The notes beneath the pieces were generated by a model. It had not been told where the DNA came from. It saw only the letters and a list, made by a program, of their open reading frames with translations, and did not search any database. From Cribrihabitans_A pelagius (GTDB taxonomy: Bacteria; Pseudomonadota; Alphaproteobacteria; Rhodobacterales; Rhodobacteraceae): a DNA stretch of 64,000 bases. Positions 33,390 through 42,194 of the stretch are shown here, piece by piece; position 1 is the first letter of the stretch, and each line of letters starts with the position of its first letter. The stretch covers positions 62,001-126,000 of the forward strand of contig NZ_JBMERR010000012.1 of assembly GCF_048820915.1 (NCBI RefSeq), written 5' to 3'. The position numbers and the translations under genes are program-made.

Positions 33390-34178
33390 TCAGCGGTTGC
33401 GCAGCAGGCTGAAGCCCGCCGAGGCGCCCCAGCCGGCGGCGATTGCGATCACCAGCGACATCACGCCGTACAGGAAGGGCTGCTCCCGAGACAGCCCATA
33501 GAGGAACTTCTCCAGCCCCACCTTGCGCACGTCGATCACGGTCTCGTAGCGCGACACCACCCGGCCGCCGCGGGTGAGGAAGATGCGGGTGTCATAGGCG
33601 CCCTCGGTCAGGTCGGCGGGCATGTCGATGGCGGTGCGGAACAGGGTCTGCTCGTCCACGGCGACAGTGTTTTCGCGCAGCGAGTAAAGCCCGTTGTTCT
33701 CGCGGATGCGCATCACCGCCTCGGCAAAGCGCTGCGCGCCGCGGATATGCATGGCAGCGCCGACCGAGCGGATCGCGCGCCGGATCGAGACCCGGTGACG
33801 AAGGTCTTCGGTGTCGCGGAGCACTTCTTGAAAGGGGGCGGAAGTGGCGACGGCGTAGAAGGCAGGCGCCGAATCCACCAGCACGCTGTCGGTGTTGACC
33901 CAGATGCCGAAGCGTTTCTCCTTGCGGCGCACGGTGACCGGGGCCTGGGGGCCGGAGACCGCGACGATCACCTGCAGCGGGTCGTCGTCGGGGATCGGGG
34001 TTTCGCGCTTCACCGCGCCGAAGATCAGGATTTCGGAGCCGTCGAATGTGGCGGTGATGGCCACCCGGTCCTGGCTCAGTCCCAGCACCACTTCCTCTTC
34101 CCCGGCGTGCGGCGCGGAGAGCGGCAGCAAGGCCAGCAGGGCGGCGAAGGCCAGGCGGGGCAGGGCGGCAGCGGCCAT
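33390..34178 (-). CDS. TIGR02186 family membrane-anchored protein
   Basis: Protein of 262 residues. A signal peptide (LPRLAFAALLALLPLSAPHAG) precedes a periplasmic domain (EEEVVLGLSQDRVAITATFDGSEILIFGAVKRE) and a C-terminal membrane helix (PFLYGVMSLVIAIAAGWGASAGF). This is the family regularly found directly after TauE/SafE exporters in Alphaproteobacteria and it is thought to act with them. It begins 2 bases after the TauE stop, so they are co-translated. The molecular role is unknown. Confidence 0.88.
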   Translation of the reverse strand: MAAAALPRLAFAALLALLPLSAPHAGEEEVVLGLSQDRVAITATFDGSEILIFGAVKRETPIPDDDPLQVIVAVSGPQAPVTVRRKEKRFGIWVNTDSVLVDSAPAFYAVATSAPFQEVLRDTEDLRHRVSIRRAIRSVGAAMHIRGAQRFAEAVMRIRENNGLYSLRENTVAVDEQTLFRTAIDMPADLTEGAYDTRIFLTRGGRVVSRYETVIDVRKVGLEKFLYGLSREQPFLYGVMSLVIAIAAGWGASAGFSLLRNR

Positions 34179-34180
34179 GG

Positions 34181-35104
34181 TCAGTGCCCTCCCGGCGCGC
34201 CGAGCGAGTAGAGCTCGCCCGGCATCAGCAAGAGATCGAGCGCCAGCTTGGCGCAGACCGCGATGACCATCAGCGCCAGCAGGATGCGCAGCTGTTCGGC
34301 CTTGAGGTAAACACCGATGCGGGTGCCGATCTGGGCGCCTATGACACCGCCGACCAGCAGCAGAACCGCCAGCACGATGTCCACCGTGAAGTTGGTGGTG
34401 GCATGCAGCATGGTGGTGAAGCCGGTGACCAGGATGATCTGGAACAGCGAGGTGCCGACCACTACCTTGGTCGGCATGCCGAGGATGTAAATCATCGCGG
34501 GCACCATGATGAAGCCGCCGCCAACCCCCATGATTGCGGCCAGGATGCCGACGCAGACCCCCACCATGAGCGGCGGGATCACCGAGATATAGAGCCCGGA
34601 GGTTCGGAAGCGCATCTTGAACGGCAGCGCATGCACCCAGCCGCGCTGGCGCCTTGCGGGCGCCGGGGTGCCGCCTGCGCGTTTGGCCTTGCGGATCGCG
34701 TTCAGGCTTTCGATGAACATCAGCCCGCCGACCACGCCGAGGAAGACCACGTAGCAGAGCTTTACCAGGAGATCGACCTGCCCCGCGGCTTTCAGCAGGT
34801 TGAACACCACCACCCCCAGCGCCGCCCCCACGAGGCCGCCCGCCTGCAGCACCATCCCCATCTTGATATCGACCGTGCGCCTTCGGAAATGCGCCAGCAC
34901 GCCCGAGAACGACGAGGCGACGATCTGGTTTGCCTCGGTCGCCACCGCCACCGCGGGGGGGATGCCGATGAAGAACAGAAGCGGCGTCATCAGAAATCCG
35001 CCGCCGACACCGAACATGCCGGAAAGGACGCCCACCATCCCGCCCAGACCGAGGAGCAGGAACGCGTTGACCGAGACCTCGGCGATGGGAAGGTAGATCT
35101 GCAT
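34181..35104 (-). CDS. Sulfite exporter TauE/SafE family protein
   Basis: Protein of 307 residues with about eight hydrophobic helices in two related halves, each carrying the glycine-rich family motif: GMFGVGGGFLMTPLLFFIGI and IMGVGGGFIMVPAMIYILG. Members export sulfite, sulfoacetate or other organosulfonates formed in taurine-type degradation. Nothing else in this window points to sulfonate use, so the substrate is open. AAGGACT lies just before the ATG. Confidence 0.9.
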   Translation of the reverse strand: MQIYLPIAEVSVNAFLLLGLGGMVGVLSGMFGVGGGFLMTPLLFFIGIPPAVAVATEANQIVASSFSGVLAHFRRRTVDIKMGMVLQAGGLVGAALGVVVFNLLKAAGQVDLLVKLCYVVFLGVVGGLMFIESLNAIRKAKRAGGTPAPARRQRGWVHALPFKMRFRTSGLYISVIPPLMVGVCVGILAAIMGVGGGFIMVPAMIYILGMPTKVVVGTSLFQIILVTGFTTMLHATTNFTVDIVLAVLLLVGGVIGAQIGTRIGVYLKAEQLRILLALMVIAVCAKLALDLLLMPGELYSLGAPGGH

Positions 35105-35315
35105 AGTCCTTGTTAGCCTGCCGGCCGTTTAGAAATCAAGAATCCTTGCCGCTGCGCAGCATTCAGGACCGATTGGAGGACAGCAACTGGACTTATCGGG
35201 CAGGGGCGGGGCGGTCGGGCGGATGTGCAAATATGAGGCACGCGGACTCCGGCGCGGAGCAAGGCCGCCGGGCCGCCGCGCGCGCAGGCGCGGCGCGGCT
35301 TGCGTACACCTTCCA

Positions 35316-35349
35316 AAAAGATACGCCCGGCGCTTTGGCCGGGCGTTTT
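35316..35349 (-). terminator. Terminator after the nucleoside ABC transporter operon
   Basis: ACGCCCGGC/GCCGGGCGT around a 6-base loop; on the minus strand it is followed by ATCTTTTT and on the plus strand by TTTG, so it may act in both directions. It lies 32 bases after the stop of the last permease gene. Confidence 0.8.
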
Positions 35350-35380
35350 GCTGTCTCTTTCCCGGTTGGGGCAGGGCGGC

Positions 35381-36346
35381 TCAGCGCTCCTTCACGTAAG
35401 GCTCGCCGCCCGCGCGCGGCGGGATCGCCTTGCCGACGAAACCTGCGAGGATCACCACCGTCAGCACATAAGGCAGCGCGTCCATCACCTGCACGGGGAT
35501 GGTGATGCCGCCGAGCTCGATGCTCTGGAAGCGCAGCGCCACCGCCTGCAGCAGGCCGAACAGCAGGCAGGCCCCCATCGCGTGCCAGGGCCGCCATTTG
35601 GCGAAAATCAGCGCCGCCAGGGCGATGAAGCCGCGGCCCGCGGTCATGTCCTTCACGAAGCCCGCCTGCAGCGCGGTGGCGAGATAGGCGCCCGCGACGC
35701 CGCACAAGAGCCCGCAGATCAGCACCGCGCCATAGCGCAGCCCCACCACCGAGACGCCCGCGGTATCCACCGCCGCCGGGTTCTCCCCCACCGCGCGCAG
35801 GCGCAGGCCGAAGCGGGTGCGGAACAGGATCCACCAGGTTGCAGGGACCGCGAGGAAGGCGAAGTAGACAAGGATCGAATGGCCCGAAAGCAGCTCGGAG
35901 TAGATCGGCCCCAGCACCGGCACGTCTTCAACAGCCCCGGCAAAGGGCAGCGTCACCGGGTTGAACCTTCCCGCGCTGAACAGCGAGGGCGTGCGGCCGC
36001 CTTGCTGGAACCAGTCCTGGGCAATCAGCACCGTCATGCCCGCCGCGAGGAAGTTGATCGCCACGCCCGAAATCAGCTGGTTGCCCCGGAAGGTGATCGA
36101 GGCCACCCCGTGCAATGCCGCCAGCACCAGCGAGGAGGCTATACCGGCCAGCAGACCCAGCCAGACATTGCCGCTCGCCGCCGCCACCGCGGCCGAGAAG
36201 AAGGCCGCCATCAGCATCTTGCCTTCAAGGCCGATGTCGAAGATGCCCGCACGTTCCGAAAACAGCCCCGCAAGGCAGGCGAGCAGCAGCGGCGTTGCCA
36301 GCCGGATCGTGCTGTCGAACACCTGGATGATCGTGAGGAAATCCAT
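35381..36346 (-). CDS. BMP-type ABC transporter permease (NupQ/YufQ-like)
   Basis: Protein of 321 residues with eight or more membrane helices of the BPD_transp_2 type. ATPLLLACLAGLFSERAGIFDIGLEGKMLMAAF and RAVGENPAAVDTAGVSV are hallmarks of the nucleoside/simple-sugar permeases. With the partner permease it forms the channel of a nucleoside importer. Its ATG overlaps the stop of the preceding permease gene by one base (TGATG). Confidence 0.93.
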   Translation of the reverse strand: MDFLTIIQVFDSTIRLATPLLLACLAGLFSERAGIFDIGLEGKMLMAAFFSAAVAAASGNVWLGLLAGIASSLVLAALHGVASITFRGNQLISGVAINFLAAGMTVLIAQDWFQQGGRTPSLFSAGRFNPVTLPFAGAVEDVPVLGPIYSELLSGHSILVYFAFLAVPATWWILFRTRFGLRLRAVGENPAAVDTAGVSVVGLRYGAVLICGLLCGVAGAYLATALQAGFVKDMTAGRGFIALAALIFAKWRPWHAMGACLLFGLLQAVALRFQSIELGGITIPVQVMDALPYVLTVVILAGFVGKAIPPRAGGEPYVKER

Positions 36347-37440
36347 CAGGCCTTCTCCCTGCGCAGCGCCAGGAACAGCTTTTCAAGCGGCATCCGCACC
36401 ATGTTGTCGAGCGCGCCGGTGAACAGGATGACCAGCGCCTGGATCACCACGATCAGCTCGCGCGGGATCGTGGTCCAGAGCGCGAGCTCGGCGCCGCCTT
36501 GGTAGAGGAAGCCGAACAGGATCGCCGCCAGGAACACCCCGAACGGGTGGCTGCGGCCCATCAGGGCCACCGCGATGCCGATGAAGCCCGCGCCCTCGGT
36601 TGAGTTCAGGACCAGCCGCTCGGCCTCGCCCATCACGTTGTTGATCGCCATCATCCCCGCCAGCGCGCCGGAGATCAGCATGGCGATCATGATGATCTTC
36701 ACCGGCGAGATGCCGGCATAGACCGCGCCCGGCTCGGAATGGCCGTAGGCGCGGATCTCGAAGCCCAGCCGGGTGCGCCAGATCAAAAGCCAGACTACGA
36801 CACAGGCGGCGACTGCCACCAGGAAGGAGACGTTCGCGGGGGCGGCCTTGGAGAACTCGATCCCCAGCGGTGCCAGGATGTCATGCAGCGACGGCAGGTG
36901 CACCGAAGCGGGAAAGCGCGCAGTGGCCGGGTCCATCGAGCGCTCGGGGCGCAGGACGTTCACCAGCACGTAGTTCAGCACCGCCGCCGCGATGAAGTTG
37001 AACATGATGGTGGTGATCACGATGTGGCTGCCGCGCTTGGCCTGCAGATAGGCGGGGATTGCGGCCCAGGCGGCACCGAAAAGGCCCGCCCCCAGCGCGG
37101 CAAAGACCAGCGCCAGCGACCAATGCGGCCAGGGGATATAAAGGCAGACCAGCGCCACGCCGAGGCCGCCCAGCATTGCCTGGCCCTCGCCGCCGATGTT
37201 GAACATGCGGGCGTGGAAGGCGACCGCCACGGCCAGGCCGGTGAACAGGAAATTGGTGGCGTAATAAAGCGTGTAGCCCCAGCCGTAGGTCGACCCCAGC
37301 GCGCCGCTGACCATCAGGTCGACGGCGGCGATCGGGTCTTCGCCAATGCCCAGGATCACCAGGGCAGAGAGGAGTGCGGCCAGCGCCAGGCTGATCAGGG
37401 GGATCAGCACAACGTCGGCCCATTTCGGCATCTTGTCCAT
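36346..37440 (-). CDS. BMP-type ABC transporter permease (NupP/YufP-like)
   Basis: Protein of 364 residues, with FHARMFNIGGEGQAMLGGLGVALV and IRAYGHSEPGAVYAGISPVKI as the matching family motifs of the larger permease. About ten hydrophobic segments are visible. It starts directly after the ATPase stop (37441/37440) and overlaps the second permease by one base. Confidence 0.93.
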   Translation of the reverse strand: MDKMPKWADVVLIPLISLALAALLSALVILGIGEDPIAAVDLMVSGALGSTYGWGYTLYYATNFLFTGLAVAVAFHARMFNIGGEGQAMLGGLGVALVCLYIPWPHWSLALVFAALGAGLFGAAWAAIPAYLQAKRGSHIVITTIMFNFIAAAVLNYVLVNVLRPERSMDPATARFPASVHLPSLHDILAPLGIEFSKAAPANVSFLVAVAACVVVWLLIWRTRLGFEIRAYGHSEPGAVYAGISPVKIIMIAMLISGALAGMMAINNVMGEAERLVLNSTEGAGFIGIAVALMGRSHPFGVFLAAILFGFLYQGGAELALWTTIPRELIVVIQALVILFTGALDNMVRMPLEKLFLALRREKA

Positions 37441-38970
37441 TTACGCGGCCTCCCCCGCGACACCGGCCATCATCAGGCCGAGTTCTTTTTCGTTGGTCTG
37501 ATCGGCCGGGCGCTCGCCCATGATCATGCCGTCAAACATCACCGCCACCCGGTCGCTGAGCGACAGGATCTCTTCCAGCTCGACCGAGACGAGGAGGATG
37601 GCCTTGCCCTGGTCGCGCAGGGCGACGATCTGCTTGTGAATGAATTCGATGGCGCCGATGTCGACGCCGCGAGTGGGCTGGCCGATCAGCAAGAGGTCGG
37701 GGTTGCGCTCGATCTCGCGCGCGACCACGATCTTCTGCTGGTTGCCGCCCGAGAAGTTCTTCGCCGCGAGCCAGGGATCGGGCGGGCGGACGTCGAACTT
37801 CTCCATCTTGGCGGCGGTGTCGGCCTTCAGGGCGGCGTTGTTCATCAGCAGGCCGCGCTGGTATTGCGGCGCATGGTGATAGCCGAAGGCAACGTTCTCC
37901 CAGGCGTGGAAGTCCATGATCAGGCCTTCGCGCTGGCGGTCCTCCGGCACGTGGCCGATGTGGGAGGCCCGGCGCGCGCGCCCGTCGGCGCCATGGCCCG
38001 ACAGCGGCAGCGGCTGCCCGTGCAGCTTGATGCTGCCGGTGCCCTCGCGCATGCCTCCGAGCACCTCCAGAAGCTCCGACTGGCCGTTGCCTGCGACGCC
38101 TGCAATCCCGAGGATCTCGCCCGCGCGCACGGTAAGGTCGATGCCCTTCAGCCGCTCGACGCCCGCGCCATCCACCACCCGCAGGTTCTCCACCTCCAGG
38201 ATCGGCTCGCCCGGGCGGGCAGGGACCTTGTCCACGCGCAGCAGCACCTTGCGGCCGACCATCAGCTCGGCCAGGTGCTCGGGGCTGGTCTCGGCGGTCT
38301 TCACGGTCGCGGTCATCTCGCCGCGCCGCATCACCGAAACGGTGTCGGTGTATTCCATGATCTCGCGCAGCTTGTGGGTGATCAGGATGATCGTCTTGCC
38401 CTCGCTGCGCAGCCGGTCGAGGATGCGGAACAGCTGGTCCGCCTCCGAAGGCGTGAGCACGCCGGTCGGCTCGTCGAGGATCAGGATCTCGGCCTTGCGG
38501 TAGAGCGCCTTCAGAATCTCGACCCGCTGCTGCATGCCGACGCCGATCTGGTCGATGCGCTTGTCGGGGTCGACGAAGAGTTCATATTCAGCTTCCAGCG
38601 CCTTCAGCTCCTTGCGGGCGCGGGTCAGCGAAGGCATCAGCATGCCGCTGTCCTCGGCGCCCAGCACGATGTTCTCGAGCACGGTGAAATTCTCCACCAG
38701 CTTGAAGTGCTGGAACACCATGCCGATGCCCGCGGCAATCGCCGCCTGGCTGTCCGGGATCTCGGTCTTCTTGCCGTTGATGAAGACCTCGCCCTTGTCG
38801 GCCTTGTAGAAGCCGTAGAGGATCGACATCAGCGTCGACTTGCCGGCGCCGTTTTCCCCGATGATACCGTGGATGGTGCCCGGGGCGACGCGAATGGATA
38901 TGTCCTTGTTTGCCTGGACCGGGCCAAAGGCCTTTGAAATGCCTTTGAGTTCGATGGCGGGGGCGGTCAC
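37441..38970 (-). CDS. BMP-type ABC transporter ATP-binding protein (two ABC domains)
   Basis: Protein of 509 residues with two fused ATPase domains, as in the sugar/nucleoside class. Domain 1 has Walker A GENGAGKST (about 37-45), signature GVGMQQRVEILKAL and ILDEPTGVLTP. Domain 2 has the degenerate GIAGVAGNGQSELLEVL, signature FSGGNQQKIVVARE and LLIGQPTRGVDIG. It energises the importer encoded by the next two genes. Its start overlaps the NTF2-like gene by 4 bases. Confidence 0.95.
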   Translation of the reverse strand: MTAPAIELKGISKAFGPVQANKDISIRVAPGTIHGIIGENGAGKSTLMSILYGFYKADKGEVFINGKKTEIPDSQAAIAAGIGMVFQHFKLVENFTVLENIVLGAEDSGMLMPSLTRARKELKALEAEYELFVDPDKRIDQIGVGMQQRVEILKALYRKAEILILDEPTGVLTPSEADQLFRILDRLRSEGKTIILITHKLREIMEYTDTVSVMRRGEMTATVKTAETSPEHLAELMVGRKVLLRVDKVPARPGEPILEVENLRVVDGAGVERLKGIDLTVRAGEILGIAGVAGNGQSELLEVLGGMREGTGSIKLHGQPLPLSGHGADGRARRASHIGHVPEDRQREGLIMDFHAWENVAFGYHHAPQYQRGLLMNNAALKADTAAKMEKFDVRPPDPWLAAKNFSGGNQQKIVVAREIERNPDLLLIGQPTRGVDIGAIEFIHKQIVALRDQGKAILLVSVELEEILSLSDRVAVMFDGMIMGERPADQTNEKELGLMMAGVAGEAA

Positions 38971-39320
38971 GCGGGCTCTCCCATGCCTGAAAATCCGATC
39001 AGCCGGACCACTTTGCCGTCTTCGAAGTCGGCAAAGTAATATCCGCGCAGCATCTGTTCGCCGTCCTTGAGGAAATCGACGCTGGCCAGCGCGTGGCCGT
39101 GGTGCGCGGTGACCGCAGCAACCCTGGCCTCGCCGCCGGTCAGCACCGCGCCGAACTGCGCGATATAGTCCAGATAGGCTGCGCGCCCGTGCAGGGGGCC
39201 GGGCGCATTGGGATCGGAATAATAGAAGTTGGGCCCGATTGCCGCGTCCGTCTTGGCGGCGCGGCTTTCGGGCGACGGATCGCCCCAGGCGGAAAACAGA
39301 AGATGCAAGGAATCCGTCAT
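38967..39320 (-). CDS. NTF2-like / SnoaL-fold protein
   Basis: Protein of 117 residues from ATG 39320 (an ATG four codons earlier is also possible). The sequence LHLLFSAWGDPSPESRAA, FYYSDPNAPGPLHGRAAYLDYIAQF and GYYFADFEDGKVVRLIGF is typical of the SnoaL/NTF2 cone fold. Such proteins can be enzymes or ligand-binding subunits. It lies between the binding-protein gene (17-base gap) and the ATPase gene (4-base overlap), so it may process or sense the transported compound (inference). Confidence 0.8.
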   Translation of the reverse strand: MTDSLHLLFSAWGDPSPESRAAKTDAAIGPNFYYSDPNAPGPLHGRAAYLDYIAQFGAVLTGGEARVAAVTAHHGHALASVDFLKDGEQMLRGYYFADFEDGKVVRLIGFSGMGEPA

Positions 39321-39337
39321 CGCCCGGGGCATTTGAC

Positions 39338-40333
39338 TCAGAAGCTCAGCGCAGGGCAGCTGTCATCCGACATGTAGTCATGCACCTCGATCTCGCCCGA
39401 CGCGATTTTCTCCGCGGCTTCGTCCACCGCGGCCTGCATCTCCTCGGTGACCAGCTCGGCGTTGTGCTCGTCCATCGCATAGCCGACGCCGCCATTGCCA
39501 AGCCCCATGACCGAGAAGCCGGTCTCCATGTCCGCACCGTCCTGGAAGGCCTCGAACACGGCGTTGCCGACGTTCTTGGTCATCGAGGTCAGCACCTTGC
39601 CCGGATGCAGGTGGTTCTGGTTGCTGTCCACGCCGATCGACAGGATGCCCTCGTCGGCGGCGGTCTGCAGCACGCCCACGCCGGTGCCGCCGGCAGCGGC
39701 ATAGACCACATCGGCGCCCTGGGAGATCTGCGCCTTGGTCAGCTCGGAGCCCTTCACCGGGTCGTTCCAGGCGGCAGGGGTGGTGCCGGTCATGTTGGCG
39801 ATCACCTTGGCATCGGGCTTGGCGGCCTTCACGCCCTCAGCGTAACCGCAGGCGAATTTGCGGATCAGCGGGATGTCCATGCCGCCGATGAAGCCGACGG
39901 TATCGGACTTGGACGCCATCGCCGCCATCATGCCGACGAGATAGGAGCCCTCATGCTCGTTGAACACCACCGAGCGCACGTTGTCGCCTTCGACCACCAT
40001 GTCGATGATGACGAATTTGGTATCCGGATAATCCGCTGCCACCTGGCCAAGCGCGTCGGCGAAGGCAAAGCCCACCATCACGATCGGGTTGGCGCCGGCC
40101 TCGGCAAAGCGGCGCAGAGCCTGTTCGCGCTGGGCTTCGGACTGTAGCTCGATCTCGCGATAGCTCTCGCCGGTTTCCTCGGCCCACCGCTTGGCGCCGT
40201 TGAAAGCAGCCTCGTTGAAGGACTTGTCGAACTTGCCGCCCAGGTCGAAAATCAGCGCCGGTTCGGCAAGCGCAGCACCGGCGGTCAGGGCCAGCGACGC
40301 GGCTGCGCCCATCAGCGATTTCATCAGGGTCAT
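39338..40333 (-). CDS. BMP family substrate-binding protein of a nucleoside ABC transporter
   Basis: Protein of 331 residues from ATG 40333, with GGGAG upstream; this start gives the signal peptide MTLMKSLMGAAASLALTAGAALAEP. BMP features: FDLGGKFDKSFNEAAFNGAKRW, VGFAFADALGQVAADYPDTKFVIID, HEGSYLVGMMAAMASKSDTVGFIGGMDIPLIRKFACGYAEG. The family (PnrA, Med) binds purine nucleosides in the periplasm. It is the first gene of the transporter operon. Confidence 0.95.
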   Translation of the reverse strand: MTLMKSLMGAAASLALTAGAALAEPALIFDLGGKFDKSFNEAAFNGAKRWAEETGESYREIELQSEAQREQALRRFAEAGANPIVMVGFAFADALGQVAADYPDTKFVIIDMVVEGDNVRSVVFNEHEGSYLVGMMAAMASKSDTVGFIGGMDIPLIRKFACGYAEGVKAAKPDAKVIANMTGTTPAAWNDPVKGSELTKAQISQGADVVYAAAGGTGVGVLQTAADEGILSIGVDSNQNHLHPGKVLTSMTKNVGNAVFEAFQDGADMETGFSVMGLGNGGVGYAMDEHNAELVTEEMQAAVDEAAEKIASGEIEVHDYMSDDSCPALSF

Positions 40334-40442
40334 CAGGATACTCCCACTGCATTCTGTTTTTTTTGAGCCATCGGCCAATGCCGGCGGCCGGGCCCTGTTC
40401 GGGCCCTGTAGGTGCGGCAATTTAGCCCGGAGCCCGGGGAGA

Positions 40443-40472
40443 CGGTCAACAGGTTTTTGACCATCTGGTGCG
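40443..40472 (-). promoter_or_regulatory. Promoter and operator-like site of the nucleoside transporter operon
   Basis: On the minus strand TTGACC is followed 19 bases later by TAAATT. Overlapping its upstream side, ACCATCTGGT (40460-40469 on the plus strand, within TTGACCATCTGGTGCGG) is a near-perfect palindrome about 125 bases before the start codon. It resembles GntR-type TGACCA-N2-TGGTCA sites that I associate with purine genes in Alphaproteobacteria; the regulator is unknown. Confidence 0.4.
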
Positions 40473-40489
40473 GAATCCGCGCGCGTTGC

Positions 40490-40915
40490 CTAACGTAAGT
40501 ATGCCCGCATCAGCAGCGCATCGGCCGCCGCGCGCCCCTCCCGCGGGTAATAGCCGGACCGGCGTCCGCAAAGCGCGAACCCGCAGGCGTGATACAGCGC
40601 CTGTGCCGGCATGTTGTCCTCGGCCACCTCCAGGAAGGCCTCCAGCGCACCGCGGCGGCGGGCCTCGGCGGCCCAGCCCGCCATGGTGGCACGCGCCAGC
40701 CCCCGGCGGCGGTGCGCGGGCGCGGTGGCGATGGTCAACAGCTCGGCCTCCTGCGCCACCACCCGCACCAGCGCAAAGGCGCGCGCATCTCCGATGGCGA
40801 AATTCAGCGGGCTTTCCAGCAGGGCGGTGAACTCGGCCGCGCTCCAGGGGCGCGACTGGGTGAAGGCGGCGGCGTGGGTGTCCGCCATCACCTGTGGCAG
40901 AAGCGCCTCAGTCAT
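40490..40915 (-). CDS. rimI: Ribosomal protein S18 alanine N-acetyltransferase
   Basis: Protein of 141 residues with a GNAT fold: acetyl-CoA pocket APAHRRRGLARATM, LEVAEDNMPAQALYHACGF and a terminal GYYPREG. RimI acetylates the N-terminal alanine of S18. ATG overlaps the tsaB stop by 4 bases, the usual tsaB-rimI arrangement, which supports the call over other GNAT enzymes. Confidence 0.92.
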   Translation of the reverse strand: MTEALLPQVMADTHAAAFTQSRPWSAAEFTALLESPLNFAIGDARAFALVRVVAQEAELLTIATAPAHRRRGLARATMAGWAAEARRRGALEAFLEVAEDNMPAQALYHACGFALCGRRSGYYPREGRAAADALLMRAYLR

Positions 40916-41532
40916 CGGGGAGAACGGCCATCGAGAAGAACGGGCGGCAGGTCGCGGGCAGGCGCGGCATCGGCGGCGCGCAGGTAAAGCGGCGCCGGGG
41001 CTTCGACGGGGCCATCAAGCCGGGTGATGGCGATGCGCGCGATGGCTTCGGCTATCCCCGCGGGGCTTGCCTCGGGCGCAAACGCCAGCCCGGCGCCGCG
41101 GGCGGCCTCCTCGGCCGCTGCGCGCGGCATCAGACGCGGCGCCTCCCTCCCGTGCTGGCCGGGCAGGGCGGCATAGACCTGATCGCGCGGCGCCGGCACC
41201 GCGGCCAGCGTGCCTTCCGCGGCGCGCGCCTCAAACCCGTCGACGCCCACGGCCGGGATCTCCAGCCCCAGCGCCAGCCCGCGCGCGGCCGAAACCGCGA
41301 TACGGATACCGGTGAAATTGCCGGGGCCGACGCCAACGCCGATCGCGGCAAGGTCCTGCCAGGAAGCGCCGCCCTCGGCCAGCACCTCCTCCAGCAGCGG
41401 CATCAGCCGCTCGGCCTGGCCGCGGCTCATTTCTTCCAGGCGGCAGACCAGCACGTCGCTGCCGCGCAGCAAAGCGGCCGCGCAATGCGCGGCCGATGTG
41501 TCAAATCCCAGAACCAGCGGTTCGGAGGTCAT
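40912..41532 (-). CDS. tsaB: tRNA threonylcarbamoyladenosine biosynthesis protein TsaB
   Basis: Protein of 206 residues of the ASKHA fold: LGFDTSAAHCAAALL at the start and GVGVGPGNFTGIRIAVSAARGLALGL, the family signature. TsaB supports TsaD and TsaE in making t6A at position 37 of ANN-decoding tRNAs. It has an AAAGGA ribosome binding site and lies 21 bases after the nfu stop. Confidence 0.95.
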   Translation of the reverse strand: MTSEPLVLGFDTSAAHCAAALLRGSDVLVCRLEEMSRGQAERLMPLLEEVLAEGGASWQDLAAIGVGVGPGNFTGIRIAVSAARGLALGLEIPAVGVDGFEARAAEGTLAAVPAPRDQVYAALPGQHGREAPRLMPRAAAEEAARGAGLAFAPEASPAGIAEAIARIAITRLDGPVEAPAPLYLRAADAAPARDLPPVLLDGRSPR

Positions 41533-41553
41533 GCAATGTCCTTTCGCAGCCGG

Positions 41554-42120
41554 TCAGACGGCAACCGGGCGCACCTCGGTGACTTCCGGGATATAATGGC
41601 GCAGCAGGTTCTCGATGCCCATCTTCAGCGTCAGGGTCGAGGACGGGCAGCCCGCGCAGGCGCCCTGCATGTGCAGGTAGACCACGCCGCGGTCAAAACC
41701 GTGGAAGGTGATGTCGCCGCCGTCCTGAGCCACCGCCGGGCGCACCCGGCTGTCCAGCAGCTCCTTGATCTGGTTGACGATTTCTTCGTCCTCGCCGGAG
41801 TGTTCGGCATGGCCCGAGGCCGGGTCCGAAGCGCCGCCCGCCATCACCGGCTGGCCGGACTGGTAGTGCTCCATCACCGCGCCCAGGATCGCTGGCTTGA
41901 TGTGGTCCCACTCGACGGCGTCCGCCTTGGTCACGGTGACGAAATCATTGCCGAAGAACACCCCGGTCACGCCGTCGACCGCAAAGATGCGCGCGGCCAG
42001 CGGCGATTGGGCGGCGGCTTCGGCGCTGGCGAAATCGGCGGTGCCCGCCTCCAGGACGGTCTGGCCCGGCAGGAATTTCAGCGTCGCCGGGTTGGGCGTG
42101 GATTCGGTCTGAATGAACAT
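41554..42120 (-). CDS. NfuA-type iron-sulfur scaffold/carrier
   Basis: Protein of 188 residues: an N-terminal Nfu_N domain (FIQTESTPNPATLKFLPGQ) and a C-terminal NifU domain with the cluster-binding Cys pair in GACAGCPSSTLTLKMGIE. It carries [4Fe-4S] clusters to client enzymes. The pairing of nfu with tsaB and rimI is common in Rhodobacterales. A GGAGG ribosome binding site precedes the ATG. Confidence 0.95.
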   Translation of the reverse strand: MFIQTESTPNPATLKFLPGQTVLEAGTADFASAEAAAQSPLAARIFAVDGVTGVFFGNDFVTVTKADAVEWDHIKPAILGAVMEHYQSGQPVMAGGASDPASGHAEHSGEDEEIVNQIKELLDSRVRPAVAQDGGDITFHGFDRGVVYLHMQGACAGCPSSTLTLKMGIENLLRHYIPEVTEVRPVAV

Positions 42121-42194
42121 CTCGGGCCTCCGTAAAGCGTGCCACCGATATGCGCCCTGGCGCCGGGCAAGTCAAGTTTTGGAACAGTTCTAAA

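Noticed and set aside
36739..38937. Plus-strand open frame of 732 codons opposite the ABC permease and ATPase genes
   Set aside because: Antisense shadow crossing a real gene boundary.
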